Source of the DNA: UBA11740 sp049273695
GTDB lineage: Bacteria > Acidobacteriota > Blastocatellia > Pyrinomonadales > Pyrinomonadaceae
DNA length: 64,000 nucleotides
Direction: 5' to 3'
Assembly: GCA_049273695.1 (NCBI GenBank)
Contig: JBASRE010000033.1
Coordinates: 1 to 64,000 of the forward strand
A model generated the notes under the pieces. That model was given only the letters and a program-made list of their open reading frames with translations, made no database searches and had not been told where the DNA came from. Position numbers and translations under genes: made by a program. Shown here in pieces: positions 15,607 through 24,174 of the stretch; within the stretch, counting starts at the first letter, position 1, and the number at the start of each line of letters is the position of its first letter.

Positions 15607-16299
15607 ATGAAACGAGTCGGCATCATCGGCGGCATCGGGCCAGAGTCAACCGTCGAATACTACCAATACATCATCGCCGGTTATCGCGAACGTACGAACG
15701 ACGGTAGCTATCCGTCCATCGTAATCAACAGCGTGGACCTCGATCGGCTGGTCAGATGGATCAATGCCGAGGAAATGGATCCTTTTACAGACTATCTGGT
15801 GGCGGAGGTCGAACGGCTCGAGCGCGCAAATGTTGACTTTGCAGTGCTGGCGGCGAACACCGCTCACATTGTTTTCGATCAGATCAAAGCACGCACGTCT
15901 TTGCCGTTATTAAGCATTGTCGAAGCGACGCGCGACAAAGTTCAGACCCTCGGACTGAAGCGGCCCGGGTTGTTCGGGACCGGCTTCACGATGCGCGCGC
16001 GATTCTACCCCGACACATTCGCGAAAATAGGTCTGCCGATCATTACTCCGAACGAAGAAGAAAAAGCCTTCATCCACGAAAAGTATTTTGGCGAGTTGCT
16101 TAAGAGCGTCTTTCTGCCCGAGACGCGCATGCGCTTGCTCGAGATTGTCGATCGAATGCGCGAGCGAGATAACATCGACGGGCTGATTCTCGCCGGCACA
16201 GAACTACCTTTAATCCTGCGCGCGTCGGAGCATAACGGCATCCCCTTGCTCGACACTACGAAGATTCACGTTGCAAGGATTGTCGAAGAGTTACTGTAG
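15607..16299 (+). CDS. Aspartate/glutamate racemase-superfamily protein lacking both catalytic cysteines
   Basis: The 230-residue protein has the family's N terminus (MKRVGIIGGIGPESTVEYY) and fold throughout. Cofactor-independent Asp/Glu racemases use two cysteines, in PCNTAH and in LGCTE. Here the first reads AANTAH (residues 82-87) and the second AGTELP. Racemisation by the two-thiol mechanism is therefore impossible as written. Substrate-binding Thr/Asn/Glu residues remain. It may be a lyase-like, isomerase-like or binding relative. The start is directly behind a heptamer repeat array. A DUF1801-like gene follows 13 bases after the stop, so the two may be co-transcribed. Confidence 0.85.
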   Translation: MKRVGIIGGIGPESTVEYYQYIIAGYRERTNDGSYPSIVINSVDLDRLVRWINAEEMDPFTDYLVAEVERLERANVDFAVLAANTAHIVFDQIKARTSLPLLSIVEATRDKVQTLGLKRPGLFGTGFTMRARFYPDTFAKIGLPIITPNEEEKAFIHEKYFGELLKSVFLPETRMRLLEIVDRMRERDNIDGLILAGTELPLILRASEHNGIPLLDTTKIHVARIVEELL

Positions 16300-16312
16300 A
16301 ACCAAGCGTATA

Positions 16313-16783
16313 GTGAAGCATTCTCCGCCACGCGATCTCGTAAAGTTTCTAAGACCGTACGACCGTGACATTCGCGATCTCGCGTTGCAACTTCGTGCGC
16401 TCGTGCTCGAAGAAATGGCGCCTTGTTACGAGAACATCTATGACGCGTATAGCGCTGTCGCCATTGGCTACGGCACCAGCGACCGCCTGAGCGACGGCAT
16501 TCTTCACATTGCCGTGTATTCCAAACATGTGAACCTTGGGTTCAACGACGGCGCGACGCTTCCTGATCCGAGAGGAATTTTCGAAGGCAAGGGCAATCGT
16601 ATTCGCCACATTACGCTTCGAAGTTTCGCGGAGTTAAAGCGACCTGAAATTCGAAGCTACATCCGGCGGGCGCGTCGCGCAGCACTTGCGGATGCGTCGA
16701 AGCTTGGACAACCGGACTCCAAGCCCAAGGGAGTTGTTTCAACGGTAAAGGCAATCTATCCGAAAAAGCGGCGGCCACGGTAA
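16313..16783 (+). CDS. DUF1801-like protein
   Basis: I place the start at GTG 16313 (VKHSPPRDLVKFLRPY), because everything upstream overlaps the racemase-like gene in another frame. This gives 156 residues. The core PYDRDIRDLALQLRALVLEEM, a GYGTS turn and the HVNLGFNDGATLPDP segment match the DUF1801/YdhG-like fold, small alpha/beta proteins of unknown biochemical role. The C terminus is Lys/Arg-rich. It is probably cytosolic. The start codon is uncertain because no strong ribosome-binding site is visible. Confidence 0.72.
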   Translation: MKHSPPRDLVKFLRPYDRDIRDLALQLRALVLEEMAPCYENIYDAYSAVAIGYGTSDRLSDGILHIAVYSKHVNLGFNDGATLPDPRGIFEGKGNRIRHITLRSFAELKRPEIRSYIRRARRAALADASKLGQPDSKPKGVVSTVKAIYPKKRRPR

Positions 16784-16800
16784 AACAGCCAGGCGGCAAT

Positions 16801-17085
16801 ATGAAATTCAGCTTCACAGTCGGCATCAACGAGCAGCACCAGGTGGATTTCTCATTCGATCAGTTTTGGGGTCCGCTGGAAATTAAAGTGGACGGTCAGA
16901 CCGTCGTAAACGAGTTTCGGGCGTTTTCCTTGAGGTTGGTGGAAAGATATGACTTCTGGGTCGGCGTTCAAGAGAAACATCACGTCGCGATCGAGAAGGA
17001 ACGGAAGCGATTCGTTGCGGGGTGGCGCCCGCAAAAGTATCGCGTGTTCATCGACGGCGAGTTGGTGCAAACTTACGAAGGCTAA
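16801..17085 (+). CDS. Small protein of unknown function
   Basis: A 94-residue soluble protein, 17 bases after the DUF1801-like gene and on the same strand. It has alternating beta-strand patterns (MKFSFTVGINEQHQVDFSFD, IKVDGQTVV, KYRVFIDGELVQTYEG) and an HHVAIEKERKRF stretch. I know of no firm family. The gene is compact, ends just before a hairpin repeat, and has base composition like its neighbours, so it is likely real. Confidence 0.68.
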   Translation: MKFSFTVGINEQHQVDFSFDQFWGPLEIKVDGQTVVNEFRAFSLRLVERYDFWVGVQEKHHVAIEKERKRFVAGWRPQKYRVFIDGELVQTYEG

Positions 17086-17091
17086 AATTTC

Positions 17092-17177
17092 GGTACGCAC
17101 GCCTCCGGCGTGCATAGCAGGCTGGAAGCCTGCGTACCCAACCGGCGTGCTCAGCAGGCTGGAAGCCTGCGTGCCCA
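17092..17177. repeat. GGTACGC...GCGTACC two-hairpin repeat
   Basis: The unit is GGTACGC, hairpin ACGCCTCCGGCGTGC, spacer, hairpin GCAGGCTGGAAGCCTGC, then GTACCC. A second partial copy follows. It has the same family and Y-shaped architecture as 10682-10814 and 29537-29585. Confidence 0.88.
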
Positions 17178-17187
17178 ACCAATAACA

Positions 17188-17219
17188 AAGGCGCAGGAGC
17201 CAACCGGCCTCTGCGCCTT
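17188..17219. terminator. Bidirectional hairpin terminator
   Basis: A 9-bp stem AAGGCGCAG / CTGCGCCTT with a 14-base loop is followed by CTTTCG. It lies between the convergent unknown gene (17085) and TonB-receptor gene (17248), so it can serve both. Confidence 0.75.
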
Positions 17220-17247
17220 CTTTCGTAATAGTCAGAACCGCCCGTTG

Positions 17248-20200
17248 TTAGAAAACAAACTTAACGGCCAACTGCAATTGTCGCGGGTCTCCGACGCCCT
17301 GGCGGAGGAAGCCGTCAAAACTGAACAGGCTGGGCGCGGTGAGTGAATTCTGATTTCCGGCGCCTGACAGCGAATTGATTCTGTTCTTTGAGTTAAAGGT
17401 ATTGAACATCTCAACTGTCGGAATCAGTGCGTATCGCTCGCCAAACTTGAACCGCCGCGACAGCCGCCAATCAAACGAGAAAAATTCGTTGTCCTTGCGG
17501 AGCGTATTGCGATTGGTAGCATTGCGCGGCGCAGGGGTCGCCGGCTGTGCGGTGCGACCTTGAAGGCGCGGAACGAATTCGAACCCGCAGGGCAGCTCAG
17601 CGAACATGTAGAAGTTGAATTTGTGCCGGATATCGCGATCTGACAGAGCGTAGTCCAAAGCCAGGTTGAAGATGTCGAACGAGCGATCTGTAAACGGGTC
17701 GCGCTCGTTAGAGTCGTCGTCTTTGTCTTTCGCCAGCGTATAGTTCCACTCGAACTGGTAGCCTTTGCTGAAGCGCTTTCTCATGCCCACGGTAAAGCCG
17801 TTGTAAAGCGCCTTCCCTACCGCGCTGGCTACCATCGTCTCGCCGAGGTAGGGGGCAAAAAATCCGGTTCGGGCATAGTCGAGAAAACGCGTCAAGTGCA
17901 CTCCCTTCGAATGGGTGAAATCAAAATACAAGGAAAGGTCAGTCAGCAATTCCTGTTCGAAGGCAGCGTTGACTGTGTAGATGCGCGGATTGGCGTAGTC
18001 GCGGCTGAAAACACGCACGCCCGAGCCGCACGGAAACGGATTCGTACCGCGCGGGCCCGGGCAAGTGTCGGCAGCCGCGGCTACGACGCCTGGCCAGACC
18101 GGGGCGGAGAAACCAAGTGAGGTAATCAGAAACGTATTGCGGAAGATCGTTTGCTGTTGCACGCCATTGGTGGTAATCGAGCCCACCTGCGTAAGCATGT
18201 TTTGCCTGCCGTAGTAGATTCCATAACTGGCGCGGAGGACGGATTTGCCGTTGCTGCCAATGTCCCACGCAAAACCGACACGCGGTTGAAACTCTTTCTT
18301 CGGGCTGTGCAGTGTCCCGTCAGAAGGAAATCGCGGATCACTCAGAACGATGCCGTAGGCCGTATCGGACGGGGCGACTATCGGCTCAGGAAAAATCTGC
18401 GCCTCCCACCGCAAACCTAAATTCAGAGTGAAGTTCGGTCGAAGTTGCCACCTGTCCTGAATAAATAAAGCAAGGTCTTCATTCTTGATGCTCGAGGCAC
18501 CCGCGGCGTCTGTCGCCGGTCCCGTGCGGCCCGCGCCTTGAAGATAAAGTAACAGCGGACCACCAGTCGGAGTTGATCCCACGCAAGTGGCCGGCGCGGT
18601 CACGTAAGTTCCGTTTGAGCAAGCGACAGTGTTGGGCCCAAAACCGCCTGCTACCGCCGGCGAAGCGTATCGCAAAAAACCGGAGACACTGTCGAAAATG
18701 TAACGCCCTTCGAAGAAACCGCGGAAGATTTGATCATTGAACGAGTGCACCCACTCGCCGCCGAACTTTAAGTTGTGATTGCCGGAAATGATCGAGAAGT
18801 TATCTTTGATGTGTGTGCGCCAAAACAACTCGTCGACTGTTGGGCCCAGGAAAAACGGGTGGCCGAAACGGAAGGTGGTGGCGAATCCCATGGCCGTGTC
18901 CGCCGGCACATTCGACGTCACCGCCGAACGCGGTCGCTCCTCGCGCGTGTACGAAAAGTGAGCCTCGTTCAGCATGGTGTTTGAGACAGTGCTGAAGAGA
19001 TTCAAGTTGAAGTTGTTGATCTTTGACGGGCCTTCAATGCCGTTCGCCGAGTTTCCATATGTGGGTACATCAAAGGTCTGGTTCTCGTTCCTTGAGTAGT
19101 CGAAGTTATACGAAGCAGCGAGTTTATTCGCTGAGTTAAGCTCCCAATCCAGTTTGCCCAGGAAAGCATTGTTGTTTATGTCATGCTCGATTGGCAGACC
19201 TTCTTCCTGATTACGCGCACTGCGGAAGAAATTCAGCAATGCCACGCGCTGACATTCTGCGCTGGCGTTGATGGCCGTTTCATGCGCGGGGTTGGTAATT
19301 ACCGGATTGGTCACCGAACACGCCGCCCCCAGCGGCACGCTCAGGTTTTCGCGGGTGAGTTTCTCGCGGACACCTTCGAAGGAAAGGAAGAAGAAAGCCT
19401 TGTCTCTTTGGATGGGACCGCCGATGGTACCGCCGAATTGGGAGCGCATGAAGTCTTGCAGAGGTTTTCCATCTTCGGTGTTAGCGCTCAGATTCTCATG
19501 TCGCAGAAAATAGAAGGCGCTTCCGTGAACGTCGTTAGTTCCCGACTTTGAGATGACATTGATAATCCCGCCGGCGGTGCGGCCGAACTCTGCGGAAGCA
19601 CCGGTTGCCACGACCTGAAATTCTTTAACCGCATCGAGAGGCACATCGATGGCCGCGCGTTGGCCGCCGAGCTGCTCTCCAAAAAAGCCATTGTTGTAAT
19701 CGCCGCCATCAAGGCTCACGTTATTAAAAACGCCGCGCTGGCCGTTGAAGTTAATTTCATCGCCGTCCGGGCCCTGGGTGATGCTCACTCCCGGAGTCAG
19801 GGTCAGCAGGTCCTCAAATTTTCTTCCCAGAATCGGAGTGTTGTTGACCGCGGTCTCATTCAGAGTCGTACTCGACTCGGTTTTCACGGTATCCACAGTC
19901 GGCGTGGTAGAGATGATGACTTTGGCTTCGACCCCGGCAACCGGCATCTTCACCGGAAGATTGAGAGCCTGACCTACGTTTACTTCAATTCTTTCTGCGA
20001 CAGAAGTCGCGAAGCCTTGCTTGGTGACGGTCACCGAATACGCGCCGGGCTGAAGCGCCAAGGCCACGTAGCGGCCATCCTCGTCGGTGATCAGTGTGCG
20101 CGTCGCGTTCGTCGCGAGATTCTTAATTTCAACCGTCGCGCCCGGGATCGCGGCTTCCTTTTCATCGGTGACCACGCCCTGGATCGTTCCGGTGGTAATT

Positions 20201-20301
20201 TGGGTTTGCGCGTAGCCGCCAATCGCTGATGCCATTACGAACAGACCGATGACGAAGGCTTTGGCCAGGTGGGCAAAGCCAGGGGTAACTGATTTGTGCA
20301 T
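17248..20301 (-). CDS. Oar-like TonB-dependent receptor with carboxypeptidase-regulatory domain
   Basis: A 1017-residue outer-membrane protein. The signal peptide ends near GGYAQ (about 31). A CarboxypepD_reg-like beta-sandwich follows at about 38-125 (GTIQGVVTDEKEAAIPGATVEI, then GRYVALALQPGAYSV). The plug domain has the NFNGQRGVFNNVSLDGGDYNNG and GRTAGGIINVISKSGTNDVHG signatures. The rest is a long beta-barrel of alternating aromatic strands ending LQLAVKFVF, with a C-terminal Phe typical for BAM recognition. Such receptors are the dominant outer-membrane importers in Acidobacteriota, often for oligosaccharides or peptides; the substrate here is unknown. It has its own terminator and a 376-base upstream gap. 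Confidence 0.93.
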   Translation of the reverse strand: MHKSVTPGFAHLAKAFVIGLFVMASAIGGYAQTQITTGTIQGVVTDEKEAAIPGATVEIKNLATNATRTLITDEDGRYVALALQPGAYSVTVTKQGFATSVAERIEVNVGQALNLPVKMPVAGVEAKVIISTTPTVDTVKTESSTTLNETAVNNTPILGRKFEDLLTLTPGVSITQGPDGDEINFNGQRGVFNNVSLDGGDYNNGFFGEQLGGQRAAIDVPLDAVKEFQVVATGASAEFGRTAGGIINVISKSGTNDVHGSAFYFLRHENLSANTEDGKPLQDFMRSQFGGTIGGPIQRDKAFFFLSFEGVREKLTRENLSVPLGAACSVTNPVITNPAHETAINASAECQRVALLNFFRSARNQEEGLPIEHDINNNAFLGKLDWELNSANKLAASYNFDYSRNENQTFDVPTYGNSANGIEGPSKINNFNLNLFSTVSNTMLNEAHFSYTREERPRSAVTSNVPADTAMGFATTFRFGHPFFLGPTVDELFWRTHIKDNFSIISGNHNLKFGGEWVHSFNDQIFRGFFEGRYIFDSVSGFLRYASPAVAGGFGPNTVACSNGTYVTAPATCVGSTPTGGPLLLYLQGAGRTGPATDAAGASSIKNEDLALFIQDRWQLRPNFTLNLGLRWEAQIFPEPIVAPSDTAYGIVLSDPRFPSDGTLHSPKKEFQPRVGFAWDIGSNGKSVLRASYGIYYGRQNMLTQVGSITTNGVQQQTIFRNTFLITSLGFSAPVWPGVVAAAADTCPGPRGTNPFPCGSGVRVFSRDYANPRIYTVNAAFEQELLTDLSLYFDFTHSKGVHLTRFLDYARTGFFAPYLGETMVASAVGKALYNGFTVGMRKRFSKGYQFEWNYTLAKDKDDDSNERDPFTDRSFDIFNLALDYALSDRDIRHKFNFYMFAELPCGFEFVPRLQGRTAQPATPAPRNATNRNTLRKDNEFFSFDWRLSRRFKFGERYALIPTVEMFNTFNSKNRINSLSGAGNQNSLTAPSLFSFDGFLRQGVGDPRQLQLAVKFVF

Positions 20302-20661
20302 GTTCTTCTCCGTTTCCGAGTTAGGTTGGAACCGACATTCCCGATACCGACTTTTGCTGGGTCTAGCGACGAAGGCTCAGCGGTTAACTTTCAAACGTCG
20401 AAGCATGTTAGTTAATGCGCGTTCGTGGTGTCAATTCTTTGTTTCCGAAACATAGTGTCCTATCTATGAAGCAGGTGACGGTGTCAATTCCAAAAAAGCG
20501 CAGACTTCGCCCCTGCGCCGCTGGCGCCTAAGAGGTAGTTGCCAAATAACGAGCTTAAGAACAATCACAAAAAGTGGTTGGTGCCAGTTCCTCAACGTCG
20601 GCCGCATTCGTGCTGCGCTCAATTATCTATCCGAGCACAAAGGCCCATGAGGCAATGCGCA
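20302..20661. other. Intergenic region upstream of the TonB receptor and left flank of IS110
   Basis: It holds the receptor's 5' leader (minus strand, CGGAGAAGAAC before the ATG). Two copies of GTGTCAATTC lie at about 20430 and 20484, and a GCGCAG...CTGCGC hairpin near 20500. The left end of the IS110 element lies somewhere after about 20490. I see no gene. Confidence 0.55.
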
Positions 20662-20677
20662 CTCAGAGCCGCAACCA

Positions 20678-21778
20678 TTAACTCAGCTGCGGCTCTGAGG
20701 CTAGTCGCTCAATCAATTTGCCAGGCACTTGAGGCCTATAGGACACTCGAGCCGACCGAACTACGACACCACGACGGACAAACTCTGCATAATCGATCTC
20801 GTCGCGCAGCATGATGTATGTGCGCACCAACAGATGGCGGGCTACGGCTACTTTGGCCTTCGCCTTTTCGCGCCGGTGCAATACCCGATGATAGAGCTGC
20901 TTCAACTGCGGATCCTTATTGATGGCTTTGTGACCTGCCTCCACCAACAACAACCGCAGCAAACGAGAGCCGGCTTTGCTGATGCCGCCAAAGTGCTGTC
21001 GCTCGCCGCTGGAATACTCACGGGGTTCGAGGCCCACGTAAGCCGCGACTTTGCGACTATTGGCGAAGCGACTTACCGGGGAAAGCGTGTGTACTAAAGC
21101 CAGCCCGGTCAGTAACCCCACTCCAGGATGAGTACGGACCAGTTGCACGCGTTCATCCGCTTCAGCTATCAACTCCAACTCTCTCTCCACTCGTTCAATG
21201 TAGCCGTTGAGCTGGGCTATCAAATCCAGCCATTCCTGACGCTGCCGGCCGTGAACCTCGGTCACCGATAACCCCAGCAGTCGCTCTTTGCCTTTGCGCG
21301 TCCTTAGTTTGGCTTTCAGCGAAACTCCCGCACTGAGCGCGATCGCTTGTAACGAGTTGTAGCTCCTGGTCCGTTGCTGCACCAGCCGATGGCGGTAACG
21401 CAACTGCCGTAGTACTTCCCGGCTTTCTGCGCTCACCCGGTGAATCCGTGGAAACTCGTTCTTTAACAGCAAATCCAGGATCAGTTCCGCATCGCGCCGA
21501 TCCGCCTTCTGTCGCGACCGAGCCCGGCGTCGAATCTCGGTAGCGTGCCCTATCCAAACCTGATGACCAAGTTCCTCCAGCATCGCTTCAAACCACGAGC
21601 TGTAGCCGCTAGTCTCGAAGCCGACGATTACTTCCCCTTCGAATTGACTATAGAACTCTCGTACTTCCGGGATTGACTGATGCCCCAGTTGTCTTTCGTG
21701 GATCTCACCATCGTCACTGTTACACCACTTGACCAACTGTTGCCTCGCATGAAAATCAACGCCACAATATATCGGCAT
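20678..21778 (-). CDS. IS110-family transposase (DEDD recombinase)
   Basis: This 366-residue recombinase has the RuvC-like DEDD N-terminal domain (GVDFHA with Asp near 8, GFETSGYS with Glu near 54, KADRRDAE with the two Asp near 93 and 96). A coiled-coil middle follows (about 180-220). The C-terminal domain has the serine-containing GGISKAGSRLLRLLL signature (about 285-298). All catalytic residues seem present and the frame is open, so the element may be active. IS110 recombinases work with a bridge RNA transcribed from a non-coding end of the element. The SD (AAAGGAG) directly before the ATG is locked in a hairpin. Confidence 0.93.
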   Translation of the reverse strand: MPIYCGVDFHARQQLVKWCNSDDGEIHERQLGHQSIPEVREFYSQFEGEVIVGFETSGYSSWFEAMLEELGHQVWIGHATEIRRRARSRQKADRRDAELILDLLLKNEFPRIHRVSAESREVLRQLRYRHRLVQQRTRSYNSLQAIALSAGVSLKAKLRTRKGKERLLGLSVTEVHGRQRQEWLDLIAQLNGYIERVERELELIAEADERVQLVRTHPGVGLLTGLALVHTLSPVSRFANSRKVAAYVGLEPREYSSGERQHFGGISKAGSRLLRLLLVEAGHKAINKDPQLKQLYHRVLHRREKAKAKVAVARHLLVRTYIMLRDEIDYAEFVRRGVVVRSARVSYRPQVPGKLIERLASEPQLS

Positions 21779-21841
21779 GGTGACTCCTTTCTTGTTCTTA
21801 AGCTCACCGCGAGCGTAATAGCCCGCGGCAAAGGAGTCACC
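21779..21841 (-). promoter_or_regulatory. Leader hairpin sequestering the transposase Shine-Dalgarno; bridge-RNA candidate region
   Basis: GGTGACTCCTTT (21779-21790) and AAAGGAGTCACC (21830-21841) are perfect 12-bp complements. An inner CCGCG / CGCGG stem lies within the loop. On the transcribed (minus) strand the 3' arm contains the AAAGGAG ribosome-binding site, ending at the ATG. A transcript starting outside the IS would bury the SD; a transcript starting inside the loop would not. This region, or that just to its right, is also where IS110-group bridge RNAs are encoded. Confidence 0.7.
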
Positions 21842-22059
21842 TGCTTCATTACATCAATTTGGTTTTCTCTGTGCTGGCTCTGTGGTTCTGAAATTGGGAC
21901 ACTACCTTCCGAAAGCTGTCTTCCGTTGTCGTTCCATTTCCGGGGCACTCTGCAACTGGCTTAACTCCATATAAACCCAAGGCGCGCAAGTTCGTCCATT
22001 TGTAGCGTTCTCTATTCGGCTGTACCGATTTTTGGCAGTTACAAGGAGAGATCGCCACT

Positions 22060-24033
22060 ATGAAACCGCATATCCGACCCGTCCGGACCTTCGCAATTTC
22101 CGCGACGTCATTTCTGTTCACTCTGGCCGCGACGCTGCTCGTGCTGACGGCGCTGGCCGCTTGTACCGGGACGCCGGGCAACAGTGCCGCGGCCGGCAGA
22201 AAAACCGACAAGAAGACGATGCGCGCGTTCGCGTCGGAAGAAGAGATGAAGGCTTACTTTCGAAAACTCGCGGAAGAGCGAAGGCAGGCCGGGCGCCGCA
22301 ACCGCGGCGATTCCAGTGGCCTCGCGAACAACTCGCCGCCGCCCGCGCCGACGGTCCAAGCCGCAGCTGAATCAAACAAGGCCGGAGCCGCTAAAGACGA
22401 GGACTCTGTCACGAACACTCAGCACGCCGGCGTTGACGAAGGCGGCATTGTTAAGCTGCACGGCGATCACCTCGTCGTGCTGCGACGCGGCCGTTTGTTC
22501 ACGGTCGCGGTCGGCGATAACGCTCTGAAGCCGATCTCGGCAGTTGACGCATTTGGTCCGGAGATCAATCCCCGCTCCACCTGGTACGACGAAATGCTCG
22601 TATCGGATGACACCGTCGTCGTAATTGGTTACAGCTACGAACGCGGCGGCACGGAAGTCGGTCTCTTCAACATCGATCGGACCGGAAATCTCTCGTATCG
22701 ATCGACTTATCATCTGCGTTCGAACGATTACTACTCGTCGCGCAACTACGCGAGCCGCTTGATTGGCAGCAAGTTGATCTTCTACACGCCGCTCTACATG
22801 AATCCATACGCGGACGATCCAACCGTCACTTTTCCGGCCGTGCGCAAGTGGCATAAGGGCGCGACGCCGCAGGAATTCCAGCGGATCGTTTCCGCGACGC
22901 GCGTCTATCGTCCTGAACGTGAGATCAATCCGAATTCCGGGCTCGCGTTGCACACGGTAACGGTTTGTGATCTCGCGAGCGACTTTAAATGCGACGCGAC
23001 CGCGGTGCTTGGACCTCCGGGACGCGTGTTCTACGTCTCGCCTGAATCGGTTTACGTGTGGACGACTGAGTGGTCGTACAACCGGCAACGCAATGTCGAG
23101 CGTTCGATGGTTTATCGCATGCCGCTCGACGGCACAGGGCCGAGTGCGCTCGGTGTTTCCGGCAGTCCGGTCGACCAGTTTTCATTTCTCGAAAGCAGCG
23201 ACAAGCACCTGAACGTACTGGTGCGATCGAACGGCTCAGGCGACGGCATGTGGGGTGCCGAGCGAACCGCGGGCGACGTTGCTCTGCTGCGCGTGCCAGT
23301 TTCCAGTTTCAATGACGGCAGCGACAGCGCGTCTTCGTGGGATTATCACGGATTACCGAAGCCGGCCGGTTACACTTTCCAGAATCGTTTCGTCGGCGAT
23401 TACCTTTTGTACGGCACGGGCAGTGGCTGGGGCGCGCCGCAGAACAAACCGCAATCGTACCTCTACGCAGTGCGTTGGGCGGATGGCGACCTGAGCGAAT
23501 TGAAAGTCAATCACGGTGTCGATCGGATCGAAGCGCTCGGGTCAGACGCGATCGTCGTCGGCACCGACGGCAGCAACCTGCGCTTCTCAGCAATTCGCCT
23601 TGGCGGATCTCCGGAAGTCGCCGACGAGTACATTCGCAAAGGCGCTTCGCAAGGCGAGCTTCGCAGTCACGGTTTCTTCTACAAGCCTGATGGACCGAAT
23701 TCGGGCGTGCTCGGTCTGCCCATCAGTGTGCCGGGACGTTCAGGTTACAAGCACCTGTTCCAGGACTCGGCGGCGATTCTCTTCCTGCGCAACAACGGTC
23801 TGCACTTCGAAGAGATCGGCGAACTCGGGGCGCAGTCAGAGAAAGCCGTGGACGATGCATGCCGCGCATCATGCGTCGATTGGTACGGCAACTCACGCCC
23901 GCTGTTTGTGCGTGGCCGCATCATCGCGATGCTCGGATACGAACTCGTCGAGGGCACAGTGAAAGAAGGCCGCATGCGCGAGTTGCGCCGGGTGAACTAT
24001 TCACCGCAAGCAGTGAAGATCACCCAGCGGTAA
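22060..24033 (+). CDS. Beta-propeller-domain lipoprotein
   Basis: A 657-residue exported protein with a lipoprotein signal (hydrophobic stretch about 12-32, lipobox LAAC). A charged linker follows, then the NTQHAGVDEGGIVKLHGDH motif that opens the secreted beta-propeller family (Pfam Beta_propel type). The rest alternates strand pairs with YDEMLVSDDTVVVIGYSYE, FHL-type and DDACRASCVDWYGN motifs. It ends with a stretch matching the family C terminus (MLGYELVEG). It should be anchored in the inner or outer membrane facing the periplasm; the biochemical role is unknown. An AAGGAGAG ribosome-binding site lies before the ATG. It is separated from IS110 by about 200 bases. Confidence 0.87.
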   Translation: MKPHIRPVRTFAISATSFLFTLAATLLVLTALAACTGTPGNSAAAGRKTDKKTMRAFASEEEMKAYFRKLAEERRQAGRRNRGDSSGLANNSPPPAPTVQAAAESNKAGAAKDEDSVTNTQHAGVDEGGIVKLHGDHLVVLRRGRLFTVAVGDNALKPISAVDAFGPEINPRSTWYDEMLVSDDTVVVIGYSYERGGTEVGLFNIDRTGNLSYRSTYHLRSNDYYSSRNYASRLIGSKLIFYTPLYMNPYADDPTVTFPAVRKWHKGATPQEFQRIVSATRVYRPEREINPNSGLALHTVTVCDLASDFKCDATAVLGPPGRVFYVSPESVYVWTTEWSYNRQRNVERSMVYRMPLDGTGPSALGVSGSPVDQFSFLESSDKHLNVLVRSNGSGDGMWGAERTAGDVALLRVPVSSFNDGSDSASSWDYHGLPKPAGYTFQNRFVGDYLLYGTGSGWGAPQNKPQSYLYAVRWADGDLSELKVNHGVDRIEALGSDAIVVGTDGSNLRFSAIRLGGSPEVADEYIRKGASQGELRSHGFFYKPDGPNSGVLGLPISVPGRSGYKHLFQDSAAILFLRNNGLHFEEIGELGAQSEKAVDDACRASCVDWYGNSRPLFVRGRIIAMLGYELVEGTVKEGRMRELRRVNYSPQAVKITQR

Positions 24034-24037
24034 GATT

Positions 24038-24103
24038 AGTGGCACAGACTTCAGTCTGTGGTCACTGACAAAAGGAAGTCACAGACTAAAGTCTGTGCCA
24101 CTT
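24038..24103. repeat. Dispersed palindromic repeat, paired inverted copies (CACAGACTTYAGTCTGTG)
   Basis: The arms AGTGGCACAGACTTCAGTCTG (in part) and CACAGACTAAAGTCTGTGCC are the same repeat as at 6631-6690. It starts five bases after the lipoprotein stop and lies directly before a terminator hairpin. Confidence 0.85.
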
Positions 24104-24108
24104 CGGAG

Positions 24109-24140
24109 AAGGCTCGTCACGGTTTTCCGCGACGAGCCTT
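24109..24140 (+). terminator. Terminator of the beta-propeller lipoprotein gene
   Basis: A 10-bp stem AAGGCTCGTC / GACGAGCCTT with a 12-base loop is followed by CTTGTTG. Confidence 0.8.
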
Positions 24141-24174
24141 CTTGTTGTAACCTTCCGCGACCGGAATTTACGTG

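Larger units (their letters stand above)
20662..21841 (-). mobile_element. IS110-family insertion sequence (supported core; exact ends not determined)
   Basis: The core runs from a 12-bp hairpin overlapping the transposase stop (CTCAGAGCCGCA / TGCGGCTCTGAG, 20662-20699) to the 12-bp hairpin before its start (21779-21841). IS110 elements lack terminal inverted repeats, which fits the absence of any here. The words TCAATT at about 20486 and TCAATTT at about 21854 could mark the flanks, giving about 1.36 kb, a usual IS110 size. The right flank is a palindromic repeat related to 11247-11309, and IS110 relatives are known to target such repeats. Confidence 0.75.
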
